DNA of 64,000 nt from Zymomonas mobilis (GTDB taxonomy: Bacteria; Pseudomonadota; Alphaproteobacteria; Sphingomonadales; Sphingomonadaceae), in NCBI RefSeq assembly GCF_006715975.1, contig NZ_VFOF01000001.1, forward strand, positions 630,001-694,000, given 5' to 3'. The translations under genes were made by a program, and so were the position numbers. Numbering within the stretch: the stretch's first letter is position 1; each line of letters begins with the position of its first letter. Positions 30,037 through 39,990 of the stretch are shown one piece after another. Under the pieces are notes generated by a model, which was given only the letters and a program-made list of their open reading frames with translations, searched no databases and was not told the DNA's origin.

Positions 30037-30945
30037 TTAAAAATTGAAACCGCGCAAAACCCGGGCTTCTTGCCCAATGACTTCAATAAGGGCAATCGGA
30101 GTTTGTGATTCCATTGCCATATTTAAGCCGAATCTTGCGTTAACCCCGATCAATTTCTGCCCCTGACGGAGTGCTTTTGCCTGATCGGAGGAAACTGCTA
30201 AAGCCGGGATGTCGTCCAGCCCTGCTGTTAAAGGCAAAAGCATTTGATACAGCTTTCCAGCTTGCGCCATTTCCATTAATTTGTCTAGTGAAATTGCCTG
30301 TTCGCTCGTAAATGGCCCTGATTTTAACCGGCGCAAATAGCTGACATGACCGTGACAATTCAGCTTGTGGGCAATGTCGCGCGCGAGGCTGCGGATATAG
30401 GTGCCTTTGGAAACTTTCGCGACAAATGAAGCGTGATCGGGGCTGAAATCAGTCAAAACAAGGTCATGAATAACGATATCACGCCCTTTGACGGTAACTG
30501 TTTCTCCCGCACGAACGCGATCGCAGGCACGCTTGCCATCGATTTTTAAAGCAGAATAGACAGGCGGAATTTGGTGAATAGGCCCTTGAAAATAGGGTAA
30601 AATCGCTTCGACAGCTTCCCTGTTAGGTCTTGTGTCGGATTGTGCAACAACGCTGCCTTCACGGTCGAGGCTGTCGGTTTCCGTTCCAAATGCGATAGTG
30701 AAGGCATAGGCTTTGTCAGAATTAAGGGCATAGCCTGCCAGTTTGGTGGCTTCACCCAAGGCAATCGGTAAAACACCAGAGGCAAGTGGATCAAGCGTTC
30801 CGCCATGCCCGACTTTTACCTTGGGTAATCCGGCGATACGGATGGCGCGCTTAACCGCAGAAACAGCCTGAGTCGAACCCAAGCCTTCTGCTTTATCAAG
30901 AACAAGCCAGCCATGAAGGGCAGGGGACGGTTGAGAAAGAGTCAT
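30037..30945 (-). CDS. truB: tRNA pseudouridine-55 synthase
   Basis: Forms pseudouridine 55 in the T-loop of tRNAs. The start is taken at 30945 (MTLSQPSPALHGWLVLDKAE), which overlaps the tdk stop as ATGA; an upstream in-frame start would add 12 unrelated residues. 302 residues. Catalytic D52 is in HGGTLDPLASGVLP; GTYIRSLARDI marks the second conserved block. Part of the rbfA-truB-rpsO-pnp group. Confidence 0.96.
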   Translation of the reverse strand: MTLSQPSPALHGWLVLDKAEGLGSTQAVSAVKRAIRIAGLPKVKVGHGGTLDPLASGVLPIALGEATKLAGYALNSDKAYAFTIAFGTETDSLDREGSVVAQSDTRPNREAVEAILPYFQGPIHQIPPVYSALKIDGKRACDRVRAGETVTVKGRDIVIHDLVLTDFSPDHASFVAKVSKGTYIRSLARDIAHKLNCHGHVSYLRRLKSGPFTSEQAISLDKLMEMAQAGKLYQMLLPLTAGLDDIPALAVSSDQAKALRQGQKLIGVNARFGLNMAMESQTPIALIEVIGQEARVLRGFNF

Positions 30946-31523
30946 AAAGAATTCAGTTTTTCTATAAAATGGCGGCGGCAAAGCGCAATATAGCGCTCAT
31001 TTCCACCGATCTCTGTTTGTTGGCCATGACGGATAGGCTGTTTATTTTCATCAACTCGTAAGTTCATCGTTGCCTTCGCGCCGCAGAAACAAACTGACTT
31101 GATTTCGGTAAGCATATCAGCAATCGCCAGCAGATATTGCGAGCCTTCAAATAATTCGGCCTGAAAATCTGTTCTGAGACCATAGCATAGAACCGGAATA
31201 TTTAATTCGTCGCAGACACGGGCAAGCTCAAATACCTGTCGTTTCTTGAGGAATTGCGCTTCGTCTATCAGAATGCAATGGAGGGGCGTCTTTTCGTGTC
31301 GCTCTTTGATAATATTCCAAAGCGATGTCTGCTCCGCAAAAGGAATCGCAGGCGCTTCCAAGCCAATACGTGAACGGACTACCCCTTGTTTATAACGGGT
31401 ATCGATCATTGCGGTGAACAGCAATGTCTGCATTCCCCGTTCACGATAATTGAAGTCTGCTTGCAGAAGATTGGTCGATTTACCAGCGTTCATCGAGGCA
31501 TAATAAAAATATAATTTAGCCAT
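30942..31523 (-). CDS. tdk: thymidine kinase, type II
   Basis: Phosphorylates thymidine to dTMP (salvage). 193 residues: P-loop ASMNAGKST at 9-17, DEAQFL (catalytic Glu) near 87-92, the lasso and substrate region IGGNERYIALCRRHF near the end, and a CxC/C pair typical of the zinc site. It sits between rbfA and truB, which are normally adjacent, and is translationally coupled to truB through ATGA. Recent insertion into this cluster is likely. Confidence 0.95.
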   Translation of the reverse strand: MAKLYFYYASMNAGKSTNLLQADFNYRERGMQTLLFTAMIDTRYKQGVVRSRIGLEAPAIPFAEQTSLWNIIKERHEKTPLHCILIDEAQFLKKRQVFELARVCDELNIPVLCYGLRTDFQAELFEGSQYLLAIADMLTEIKSVCFCGAKATMNLRVDENKQPIRHGQQTEIGGNERYIALCRRHFIEKLNSL

Positions 31524-31543
31524 TCGTAGAATATCCGCTTGGT

Positions 31544-31969
31544 TTAACGGCCGTCTTCTGGACCATCTTTCTGATCGTTATCTTCTTCAAGATCGCGCTT
31601 CACATGGGGCGACCGTAACAGGGAGTCGATCAAGCTGCCCTGTTCAAAGCTTTCATCTGCCAGAAAACGGAGTTTAGGCACATATTTCAGCCTTATTTTC
31701 TGGGCGATGGCTTTTTGTAAGAAGGATGCATTTTTGGAAAGAATACCAATCACGGTATCATCAGATACGCCACCCAAGGATTTTACAAAAACCGTGGCAA
31801 TCCGTAAGTCGGGAGACATCCGAACTTCGCTGATAGAAACAAAAAGACTATCCAGTGCATCGCCATGGATTTCGCCCCGCATCAGCATTTCAGCTAAGAC
31901 ATGGCGGATTTGCTCCCCAACTCTTAATGGGCGGATAGAATGACCTTCTGGCGTTTGATTACGACGCAT
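31544..31969 (-). CDS. rbfA: ribosome-binding factor A
   Basis: 30S maturation factor (KH-like fold) needed for 16S 5'-end processing. 141 residues. Recognised by RVGEQIRHVLAEMLMRGEI, VRMSPDLRIATVFVKSLGG and RLKYVPKLRFLADESFEQG. An acidic Glu/Asp tail ends the protein. About 170 nt separates it from infB, with two terminator-like hairpins. Confidence 0.95.
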   Translation of the reverse strand: MRRNQTPEGHSIRPLRVGEQIRHVLAEMLMRGEIHGDALDSLFVSISEVRMSPDLRIATVFVKSLGGVSDDTVIGILSKNASFLQKAIAQKIRLKYVPKLRFLADESFEQGSLIDSLLRSPHVKRDLEEDNDQKDGPEDGR

Positions 31970-32019
31970 GGGCTGCTGACCTTAAAAACTAAAATGTAAA
32001 AAGATATCGTCTTTTTTAA

Positions 32020-32116
32020 TAAAAATACGGTGCCTTTTTAAAGGCCGTTTAAGGCAGACTTTAAAAAGATATCGTTTGGAAAAAGAATTGCGGCCAAGGT
32101 CGATGACCCTGACCGC
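32020..32116 (-). terminator. two terminator-like hairpins between infB and rbfA
   Basis: On the - strand, GCGGTCAGGGTC (32116-32105) pairs with GACCTTGGCCGC (32101-32090) through 12 bp including G-U pairs, and is followed by AATTCTTTTT. A second hairpin GCCTTT/AAAGGC (32045-32032) is followed by a T-rich run ending near 32020. They would partly uncouple rbfA-tdk-truB from infB. Confidence 0.65.
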
Positions 32117-32139
32117 AAAACAGATAATAGGTTAATAGA

Positions 32140-35103
32140 TTAAAGGGTGCGTTCCCGTTCTTCGACTTCGAAGGTTTCGACGATATCGCCTGCTTTGATA
32201 TCGGTTGAGCCTTCCAACGTGATACCGCATTCAAGACCTGCCCGAACTTCGGAAACATCATCTTTAAAGCGGCGAAGCGACGCAATAGAACCGTTATAAA
32301 TAATAACGTCATTACGCAGCACACGTGCCCGCAATTTCTGGCGGATATAGCCTTCGAGAACAAGAAGACCGGCTGCGCGACCGTGTTTACCAGCCGAGAA
32401 GACTTCACGGATTTCGGCTTTACCGACAACCGTTTCGAAGTATTCAGGCCCAAGCTTGCCAGCCATAGCTGCTTTGATTTCGTCGATCAGATCATAGATC
32501 ACATCGTAGAATTTAAGCGCCACACCATCACGACGAGCGATATCTCGCGCCTTGCTGTTTGGACGGACATGGAAACCGATAATCGGTGCACCAGAAGCCG
32601 CAGCCAAGGAAACATCGCTTTCCGTGATGCCACCAACACCCTGATGTAAAATACGAACGCGAATATCTTCGTTCGAGATTTTATTAAGGGCACCGGCAAT
32701 GGCTTCAACAGAACCTTGGGTATCAGCTTTAATAAGCAGCGGATATTCAACAGCCTGCTTATCTTTCAATGCCGAGAACATTGATTCCAAGCTGGCAGGT
32801 TGTGCAGTCGTCCGTTTGCGTAATGCCAGTTCTGCACGATAAGAAGCGACTTCACGTGCACGGGCTTCGCTTTCCACAACGGTAAGCGTGTCACCGGCAT
32901 GCGGAACACCGGAAAGACCAAGAACTTCGACTGGCATGGAAGGGCCAGCGTCTTTCTGGTTCTTACCTTGTGCATCGGTCATGGCTCTTACGCGGCCGCT
33001 GAATTCACCGACAACGAAGATATCGCCTACTTTTAAAGTACCGCGACGGACAAGAATGGTTGCAACCGGGCCGCGTCCGCGATCCAATTTTGCTTCAACC
33101 ACGGTGCCTTCGGCGGCACGATCAGGATTGGCTTTAAGATCAAGGATTTCTGCCTGAAGCAAAATTTTCTCAATCAAAGCATCAAGGCCGGTCTTTTTAG
33201 CGGCAGAGATTTCGACATCCTGCACATCACCGCCCATAGCTTCGACCTGCACATTATATTGCAGCAGGGCTTCACGTATGCGCTGAGGATTGGCTTCCGG
33301 TTTATCCATTTTATTGATAGCAATAATAATGGGAACATCGGCTGCCCGAGCATGATCGATTGCTTCGACCGTTTGAGGTCTTAAGCCATCATCAGCCGCG
33401 ACCACGATAATAACAATGTCAGTAACATTGGCACCGCGTGCACGCATTTCACTGAAGGCTTCATGACCCGGCGTATCAAGCAAGGTGATTTTGTCGCCTG
33501 AAGGGGCTTTGACCTGATAAGCGCCGATATGCTGGGTGATGCCACCGGCTTCACCACGGACAACATCACTGCCACGTAAAGCATCGAGCAATGAGGTTTT
33601 ACCGTGATCGACATGCCCCATGATCGTTACCACTGGCGGCCGTGATTTCAGCGTTTCTTCCTGATCGACATCGCTGGAGCTATCGATTTCAACATCGCTG
33701 TCAGATACGCGTTTAATGTTGTGGCCAAATTCTGTGACCAGCAATTCTGCGGTATCCTGATCGATCGTCTGGGTCAGCGTTACAGCCACGCCCATTTTGA
33801 ACAAGGCTTTAACCAGATCTGCACCGCGTTCGGCCATACGATTAGCCAATTCCTGAACCGTGATCGCTTCTGGAACGACAACGTCACGAACCTGACGAAC
33901 CTGCTGGGTTCTGTTCTGATTAGCGCGTTTGTCTTTTTCACGGGCGCGGCGCAAGGCTGCCAAGGAACGTGCGCGTGCGCCACCCTCATCGCCAGACAAT
34001 GCCTTGGTAACGGTCAACTTGCCTGACTGGCGGCGATCTTCACCTTTACGGTCGCGCATAGCGGGGCGGGGTGCTTCGCGTCTTGGCGGAGCAACCGGCG
34101 TAAAGCGGCGCGGTGCCGGTGAGCGAGGAGATTCACTCCGTTCTTCGGTGCGACCTTTATTAGCAGGAGCGCCCTTCGGTGCCGTATTGCGACGACCTTT
34201 GTCATCGGCATCGGTGCCTGCGGCTTTTGCTGGTGCGGGTTTGGCTTCTTTCTCAGCCTTTGCCCGTGCTTTAGCTTCGGCTTTTTCTTGTTCTTTTAAG
34301 ACAGCCTGCTTTTCAGCTTCGACCTTGGCTTCTGCTTCAAGACGGCGCTTTTCTTCGATACGGCGCTGTTCTTCAAGATCGGCTTCCAGTTTCATGCGAT
34401 CTTCGCGACGACGGGCTTCTTCTAAAGCCTGAAGGCGACTTTCTTCAGCTTCACGCAGAAGACGTGCCTGCAATTCTTGCCGCGAGGCCAAATCACGATG
34501 CGGCAAAGTCCGTGCGGGACGCTGACCACCAGATGTGCGCGTCTGGTTTTTCTGGTTCTGGCCACCACGACCACCCTGACGTCCGCGACCATCTTGAGCG
34601 CGGTTGCCAGCTGGGCGATTACCTGCAGGCTGTGCTGCTTTTTCAGCGGGCTTTTTGGCGCCACGGTCGGTTACTTTGATAGCCGGTGCCGGTTTAGGCG
34701 CTTCTTCCTTGGCAGGAGCTGCTGCTTTTTCTGGAGCAGGCTGCGCGGCGGGTGCCGGTTGGCTTTTTTCCTGAGCAACCGTTTCAGGTGCAACGGTTTT
34801 TTTCTCGGGCGTTGAAGCCGTGGGTGCTGTCACGGTTTCAGGTTTGATAGCTGTCTGAGTAACGGTTGTATCCTTATTCTGGGTATTTTCTGCTGGTGCA
34901 GTCGTCTTTTTGACCGTTTCATCAGCCGTAGCTGTTGCTTCACCGCTGCCCGGCTTATTGATAACCCGCCTTCTTTTGGTTTCCACAATCACGGTATTTG
35001 AACGGCCATGGCTGAAGCTCTGCTTCACCTTGCTGGTCTCTACTGTGCGTTTTATTCCCAGCGGCGCCCGCATCCCGAGCTTCGGCTTGTCGTTATCGCT
35101 CAT
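32140..35103 (-). CDS. infB: translation initiation factor IF-2
   Basis: GTPase that places initiator tRNA in the P site. 987 residues. A long charged, Ala/Lys/Glu-rich N-terminal region (to about 400) includes coiled-coil KEQEKAEAKARAKAEKEA stretches. The G domain starts with GHVDHGKTS at about 490, then DTPGHEAFSEMR and NKMDK, followed by the C1/C2 domains. It starts 3 nt after ylxR, within the rimP-nusA-ylxR-infB operon. Confidence 0.98.
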   Translation of the reverse strand: MSDNDKPKLGMRAPLGIKRTVETSKVKQSFSHGRSNTVIVETKRRRVINKPGSGEATATADETVKKTTAPAENTQNKDTTVTQTAIKPETVTAPTASTPEKKTVAPETVAQEKSQPAPAAQPAPEKAAAPAKEEAPKPAPAIKVTDRGAKKPAEKAAQPAGNRPAGNRAQDGRGRQGGRGGQNQKNQTRTSGGQRPARTLPHRDLASRQELQARLLREAEESRLQALEEARRREDRMKLEADLEEQRRIEEKRRLEAEAKVEAEKQAVLKEQEKAEAKARAKAEKEAKPAPAKAAGTDADDKGRRNTAPKGAPANKGRTEERSESPRSPAPRRFTPVAPPRREAPRPAMRDRKGEDRRQSGKLTVTKALSGDEGGARARSLAALRRAREKDKRANQNRTQQVRQVRDVVVPEAITVQELANRMAERGADLVKALFKMGVAVTLTQTIDQDTAELLVTEFGHNIKRVSDSDVEIDSSSDVDQEETLKSRPPVVTIMGHVDHGKTSLLDALRGSDVVRGEAGGITQHIGAYQVKAPSGDKITLLDTPGHEAFSEMRARGANVTDIVIIVVAADDGLRPQTVEAIDHARAADVPIIIAINKMDKPEANPQRIREALLQYNVQVEAMGGDVQDVEISAAKKTGLDALIEKILLQAEILDLKANPDRAAEGTVVEAKLDRGRGPVATILVRRGTLKVGDIFVVGEFSGRVRAMTDAQGKNQKDAGPSMPVEVLGLSGVPHAGDTLTVVESEARAREVASYRAELALRKRTTAQPASLESMFSALKDKQAVEYPLLIKADTQGSVEAIAGALNKISNEDIRVRILHQGVGGITESDVSLAAASGAPIIGFHVRPNSKARDIARRDGVALKFYDVIYDLIDEIKAAMAGKLGPEYFETVVGKAEIREVFSAGKHGRAAGLLVLEGYIRQKLRARVLRNDVIIYNGSIASLRRFKDDVSEVRAGLECGITLEGSTDIKAGDIVETFEVEERERTL

Positions 35104-35106
35104 CTG

Positions 35107-35841
35107 TTAATCCGAACCCTTCACATTATTTCCAGCGATAGCCATAGTATCTGCATTATCGTCGATGCAGATATCGGTATCCCCGTTCCAACCTATAAAT
35201 CGGCACCACCGCATCAGAGATTTTTTGATGCGATCAGCTGTAACTGGCGCAGTTAATGCAATATGTACCACATTCCCGCGACCAAGTGCCAATGACAAAA
35301 CCATGCGGTCGACAGGCAGGGTCAGACCTTTTTCAGATGTGACCTCTTGCCTTTCGGCATTTCTATTTTTCCCGACCCGAAAAGCGAAATCCAGCTTTCC
35401 AGATCCATCCGAACCGGCATCAGACGCGTGAAGTAAAAGGGCTACACGCCCGTTTCGACAGCTATCTATGATACGTTCGGAACCGGACAGCAGCCGTCCT
35501 GCACGCGCCTCTATGCCCAGCTGGTTTAACACCTGCTGTTGAAGCTCGTTTGCTATACGGACGGGGAGATCAGAAGAAATAGTGATATCAGAGGTTTTGA
35601 AGGCACGCTGTAATGCCGCCTTCAATTTGCCTTTGGTAATTGCCCGACTAAGTGCCGTATGATCAACACTGATCCACGCCCCACGTCCAGGCGCACGGGC
35701 CCGGACATCAGGGTGCACTGATCCGTCTGGGGCAAGGGCAAGTCGGATCAAATAATCGCGCGAGTCCTTACCACCGGTTAAAATACACCGGCGGGACGAA
35801 TCAGTCTTCAGTTCATCATTGACGGTTTCATTGTCTTCCAT
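35107..35841 (-). CDS. ylxR: YlxR-family (DUF448) RNA-binding protein with L7Ae-like C-terminal part
   Basis: 244 residues. The N-terminal part (about 16-100) is the YlxR/DUF448 fold, with RRCILTGGKDSRDYLIRLAL and the conserved PGRGAWI motif. The part from about 105 resembles the L7Ae/L30e-like domain fused to YlxR in alphaproteobacteria (ARAGRLLSGSERIIDSCRNG). It always lies between nusA and infB; RNA binding is supported by fold, the cellular role is not settled. Confidence 0.9.
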   Translation of the reverse strand: MEDNETVNDELKTDSSRRCILTGGKDSRDYLIRLALAPDGSVHPDVRARAPGRGAWISVDHTALSRAITKGKLKAALQRAFKTSDITISSDLPVRIANELQQQVLNQLGIEARAGRLLSGSERIIDSCRNGRVALLLHASDAGSDGSGKLDFAFRVGKNRNAERQEVTSEKGLTLPVDRMVLSLALGRGNVVHIALTAPVTADRIKKSLMRWCRFIGWNGDTDICIDDNADTMAIAGNNVKGSD

Positions 35842-35907
35842 ACGCCAAGGCGCCTCCTTTACATAAAGGAGCCTTGAGGTAATGGAACGTTATTCCATAA
35901 ACCATTA

Positions 35908-37524
35908 TTAGGCTTTCTCCGACCTTGTTTCAGTGTCTTCTGGGGGAACAGTTTCATCTTCGGCGTCATCGAACCAATGGGCCCGCGCTGCCATGATAAT
36001 TTCATTCCCCTGTTCCTGACTGAGGCCATATTCAGCCAGAATACCATCTTCTTCGTTATTATCAGACGAATGACGGCGTCTTTGGTCCTGACGTTTTTTC
36101 TGAACCAGTTCGTCAGTTGAAAGATCACCTAAATCATCAAGCGTCTTAATACCAGCTTTCCCTAAGGTCAAAAGCATCGCTTCTGTCATATAAGGTAAAT
36201 CGGCCAGTTCGTCTTCGACCCCAAGCTTGCGTCTTTCTTCGCGCGCTTCTGCTTCACGTTGTTCCAAAGCTTCGCGAGCGCGGCTTTGCAATTCCGAAGC
36301 AAGCTCTTCGTCTATACCTTCAATAGCGGAAATTTCAGCCTGATCAACATAGGCGACCTCTTCGAGGCTACCAAAACCTTCGGCGACCAGTAATTGCGCC
36401 AAAGTCTCATCGACATCAAGGTCGTGCTGGAACAATTCCGAATGGGCGACGAATTCTTTCTGGCGACGCTCGGAAGCATCGGCTTCAGTCAGAATATCAA
36501 TAGCAGATCCGGTTAGCTGGCTGGCAAGGCGGACATTCTGCCCACGGCGACCAATGGCCAAAGAAAGTTGATCATCAGGAACAACGGCTTCGATCCGGCT
36601 GTCATCTTCATCAATAACAACGCGGGAAACCTGTGCCGGTTGCAGTGAGTTTACAACGAAGGTCGCCATATCTTCCGACCAAGGAATGATATCGATCTTT
36701 TCGCCTTGGACTTCCTGAACAACAGCCTGAACACGGCTACCCTTCATACCGACGCAGGCACCGACCGGATCAATCGCATTATCCTGACTGACAACGGCGA
36801 TTTTCGCGCGGCTGCCCGGATCACGGGAGCAAGCTTTAATTTCGATAAGGCCGTCGTAAATTTCCGGCACTTCTTGGGCAAACAGCTTTTTCATGAAATT
36901 CGGGTTCGAGCGTGAAAGCAGGATTTGAGGGCCACGATTTTCACGGCGTACATTCATAATCAAGGAGCGCACCCGATCACCGACACGGAAAGTTTCACGC
37001 GGGATCTGCTGGTCACGGCGCAGAGCGCCTTCTGCGCGACCAAGATCAACCACAACGTGACCAAATTCGATCCGTTTGACGATACCGGTGATGATTTCAC
37101 CGATGCGGTCTTTAAATTCGCTATACTGGCGATCGCGTTCTGCATCGCGGACTTTTTGGAAAATAACCTGTTTTGCAGCCTGTGCTGCAATACGGCCAAA
37201 TTCAATCGGAGGCAGCGGATCGACGATAAAATCCCCGACAGCTGCACCATTTTGTAATTTCTGTGCATCTGCGACAGAAACCTGTTTGAAAAAGTCATCG
37301 ACCTGATCGACCACTTCGACGACACGCCACAGACGCATGTCACCCGTTTTCGGATCAATTTTTGCCCGAATATCATTTTCGGCACCATAGCGAGCACGTG
37401 CTGCGCGCTGAATAGCTTCTTCCATGGCTTCGATAACGATAGCACGGTCAATCAGCTTTTCACGCGCCACGGCATCAGCGATCGCAAGCAATTCAGCCTT
37501 GTTGGCAGAAATGGCATTAGCCAT
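35908..37524 (-). CDS. nusA: transcription termination/antitermination factor NusA
   Basis: RNA polymerase-bound factor for pausing, termination and rRNA antitermination. The start is chosen at 37524 (MANAISANKAELLAIADAV): GAAGGA lies 8 nt upstream, whereas an ATG three codons earlier leaves no room for it. 538 residues: N-terminal domain, S1 (about 130-200), KH1/KH2 (about 225-345, with GACVGMKGSRVQAVV and AIGRRGQNVRLAS), then helix-hairpin repeats and an acidic tail ending in ETRSEKA. Confidence 0.97.
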   Translation of the reverse strand: MANAISANKAELLAIADAVAREKLIDRAIVIEAMEEAIQRAARARYGAENDIRAKIDPKTGDMRLWRVVEVVDQVDDFFKQVSVADAQKLQNGAAVGDFIVDPLPPIEFGRIAAQAAKQVIFQKVRDAERDRQYSEFKDRIGEIITGIVKRIEFGHVVVDLGRAEGALRRDQQIPRETFRVGDRVRSLIMNVRRENRGPQILLSRSNPNFMKKLFAQEVPEIYDGLIEIKACSRDPGSRAKIAVVSQDNAIDPVGACVGMKGSRVQAVVQEVQGEKIDIIPWSEDMATFVVNSLQPAQVSRVVIDEDDSRIEAVVPDDQLSLAIGRRGQNVRLASQLTGSAIDILTEADASERRQKEFVAHSELFQHDLDVDETLAQLLVAEGFGSLEEVAYVDQAEISAIEGIDEELASELQSRAREALEQREAEAREERRKLGVEDELADLPYMTEAMLLTLGKAGIKTLDDLGDLSTDELVQKKRQDQRRRHSSDNNEEDGILAEYGLSQEQGNEIIMAARAHWFDDAEDETVPPEDTETRSEKA

Positions 37525-37529
37525 ATCGA

Positions 37530-38084
37530 TCATCCTTCTCTTACAATCTTGTCGGCGCCTTCGCTGTCTAGCGGTTGGGTGGCGGCGATGAGCGCATCAG
37601 TCAATAACAATTTTGCCCGATCTATAGCGGAAAAAGGCAAAATTTTCTGCCCTACTTTGGGGCAATCCACTATAATATTATCAGCATCGTCGACACCGAT
37701 AATTTCCCCGTCAAATTGTTTACGACCATCGAGTGGTTCCGATAACCGTATGCGGGCGGAAAAGCCTTTCCAATCCTGAAAATCTTTCAAACGCGTTAAA
37801 GGCCGGTCAATACCGGGTGAACTAACCTCTAGGCGGTAAGCCTCTTCGATTGGGTCTTGTTCATCGAATATTTCCGAAAGACGGCGTGACAAAGCTTCAC
37901 ATTCGCCGAGACCAATCTGTCGTGTATCAGGACGTTCGGCCATGATCTGTAAAGTCGGATCACTTTTGCCACCAAACATCGCAATACGGACAAGTTCCAA
38001 GCCCAATGCCTTCACCTCCGGCTCTACCAATGCGGTAATCGCTGGAATGTCAACAACGGGGGCTTTTGGAGCCGTATCAGTCAT
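37530..38084 (-). CDS. rimP: ribosome maturation factor RimP
   Basis: 30S maturation factor. 184 residues, with LGLELVRIAMFG, LEVSSPGIDRPLTRLKDFQ and IRLSEPLDGRKQF as family marks. First gene of the nusA-infB operon, its stop a few bases before the nusA start. The 403-nt region 38085-38487 on its upstream side, shared divergently with the next gene, shows no gene or clear structure and must hold the promoters of both. Confidence 0.95.
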   Translation of the reverse strand: MTDTAPKAPVVDIPAITALVEPEVKALGLELVRIAMFGGKSDPTLQIMAERPDTRQIGLGECEALSRRLSEIFDEQDPIEEAYRLEVSSPGIDRPLTRLKDFQDWKGFSARIRLSEPLDGRKQFDGEIIGVDDADNIIVDCPKVGQKILPFSAIDRAKLLLTDALIAATQPLDSEGADKIVREG

Positions 38085-38487
38085 AGCTTTGTCTATTCCG
38101 TGTTATGCCATAAAAGCTGAAAGATTTCAGGCGGTTTTGCGAGCCTCGTTTTTCCCGCTTTATTACTTTATCGAAGTCTTGTCATAAGGTCTGTTTACAC
38201 AGCTTATCGTGCCAGCATCGTCAGATACCAGCCCCAACAAAGACCGTCGATGTCGAGGAAACAGGAATTATATACAGATTAAGCGTTATTTCTACAAGGG
38301 GAGAATAAAGAATCTTCCCGCTTTTATGGTCACTCTATTCAGTTTTATATTTTGTCAAAGTTATCTGTTTTTAGGTCGTCAATGGTTCTTTCGTTAATCG
38401 GGGATTATTTTCGCTCTTTCTATTCTGAATTTCTGCTATGCCGCCTGTAAATCTTATCTTTCAGCATAATTTGAAGAAAGAATAGCC

Positions 38488-39819
38488 ATGCTTTGTCGTT
38501 CGAAAGACTTTTTGTCAGGTCGTATTTTAAAAAAACGGCCATCCGGTAAGGCTGCTTTTATGTTGGGGCAGCTTTGTCTGTCTGCTTTTCTATTGAGTGG
38601 CTGTAATGTGATTAAGAAATATCACAAAGTTGTCGATGAAAAATTTGCTGCCGGTCATGATGAAAGCGGGGATTCTTCCAGCGTTTTGCAAGGCCAATTA
38701 ACGCCGGTCGATCGACGGCCTTTTATTATCCACGAAATAGCGCAATTCAATCATCCTATGGCCATGACCTTTTTGGCGAATGGCGATTTGTTGGTGGCAG
38801 AAAAAACGGGTCAGCTGAAATTATGGCATCCCGATAATAAAATCGGGACTATCCGCAATATGCCAGATGTTGTGAGTAGCGGGCAGGGAGGCTTGCTGGA
38901 CGTTGCCTTGCATCCTGATTTTGAGAAAAACCATCTTGTGTATTTAAGTTGGACAGAATCTGAAAAGCTGCTGAAAGAAAAAGAGGCGCTGCGTAACGGC
39001 AAGGAAATTGCTGAAGATTCTTTAGGCGAAGATAAATCAGCAATGGGTGCCGTCGTTGGTCGTGCTGAATTAGTGTGTGATAACAAGGGTGGCGGCCGTC
39101 TTGCCGGTTTATCTATTATCTGGCGACAGGAACCCAAAACTGAAGGCAATGCCAATTTTGGTGCCAGAATAACTTTTGCACCGGATAAAAGCCTGTTCAT
39201 CTCAAGCGGTGACAGATCCCAGCCTGCTTCTGCTCAGGATATGAGCATCAATCTTGGAAAAATCGTTCGAATTAGTGATGTTGGCCGTATTCCAGCGGAT
39301 AATCCGTTTAATGGCAGCAGCTTTTTGAAATCGCAGATATGGTCTTCCGGTCACCGTAATCCTTTGGGGTTATCCTTTGCACCTGACGGATCATTCTGGG
39401 AAAATGAGATTGGTCAGAATGGAGGGGATAAATTAAACCTTATCCGAAAAGGCGCTAATTATGGATGGCCTATCGTGACAGCGGCGGCGGAAACGTCTTC
39501 TGCTTCGGCTACGGCCAATCCCCATCCTGAATTCGTAAAGCCAAAATGGAGTTGGAGCACCAGCCTCGTTCCATCGTCGTTGCTTTTTTATACAGGTAAC
39601 CTTTTCCCCGAATGGAAAGGCAATGCTTTCATTGGTGGTTTGGCTAGCCAGATGCTGGTTCGTATGGAGATAAAAGGCGAAAAGGTTCGTGAGGTTGATC
39701 GTTGGCCAATGGGGCATCCTGTACGCGATGTTCAGCAGGGAGCAGATGGCGCTTTGTGGCTTATATATGATGACAATAAGGGGGGTATGCTAATCCGGTT
39801 GGCACCTCCTGGCCGATAA
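38488..39819 (+). CDS. PQQ-dependent sugar dehydrogenase-type lipoprotein
   Basis: 443 residues. Beta-propeller of the glucose/sorbosone dehydrogenase (YliI/Asd-like) family: GGLLDVALHPDFEKN, GRITFAPD-like ARITFAPDKSLFISSGD, HRNPLGLSFAPDG and GGDKLNLIRKGANYGWP. The N-terminus is basic, then LSAFLLSGC at about residues 31-39, a lipobox, so a lipoprotein in the periplasm is expected. The start may instead be the ATG 24 codons later. Soluble enzymes of this family oxidise aldoses with PQQ; the substrate here is not known. Confidence 0.88.
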   Translation: MLCRSKDFLSGRILKKRPSGKAAFMLGQLCLSAFLLSGCNVIKKYHKVVDEKFAAGHDESGDSSSVLQGQLTPVDRRPFIIHEIAQFNHPMAMTFLANGDLLVAEKTGQLKLWHPDNKIGTIRNMPDVVSSGQGGLLDVALHPDFEKNHLVYLSWTESEKLLKEKEALRNGKEIAEDSLGEDKSAMGAVVGRAELVCDNKGGGRLAGLSIIWRQEPKTEGNANFGARITFAPDKSLFISSGDRSQPASAQDMSINLGKIVRISDVGRIPADNPFNGSSFLKSQIWSSGHRNPLGLSFAPDGSFWENEIGQNGGDKLNLIRKGANYGWPIVTAAAETSSASATANPHPEFVKPKWSWSTSLVPSSLLFYTGNLFPEWKGNAFIGGLASQMLVRMEIKGEKVREVDRWPMGHPVRDVQQGADGALWLIYDDNKGGMLIRLAPPGR

Positions 39820-39990
39820 AATCTTTAGCAGATTGCAAGGTGAAACAAGGTCAATCATATCTCTAAGATTGAGGTGAAATCGGCTATAATGTTTTTTCTT
39901 GTTGTTCTGCTTGAATGGTTTAATAAGCCTGCTTCAAGTTATACATTGAAATAATATTACTTTAATTTGATGAAATTGAGAATAATAAAA

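Noticed and set aside
33929-34432. 167-codon frame antisense to infB
   Set aside because: Shadow of the biased Glu/Ala/Lys-rich infB region.
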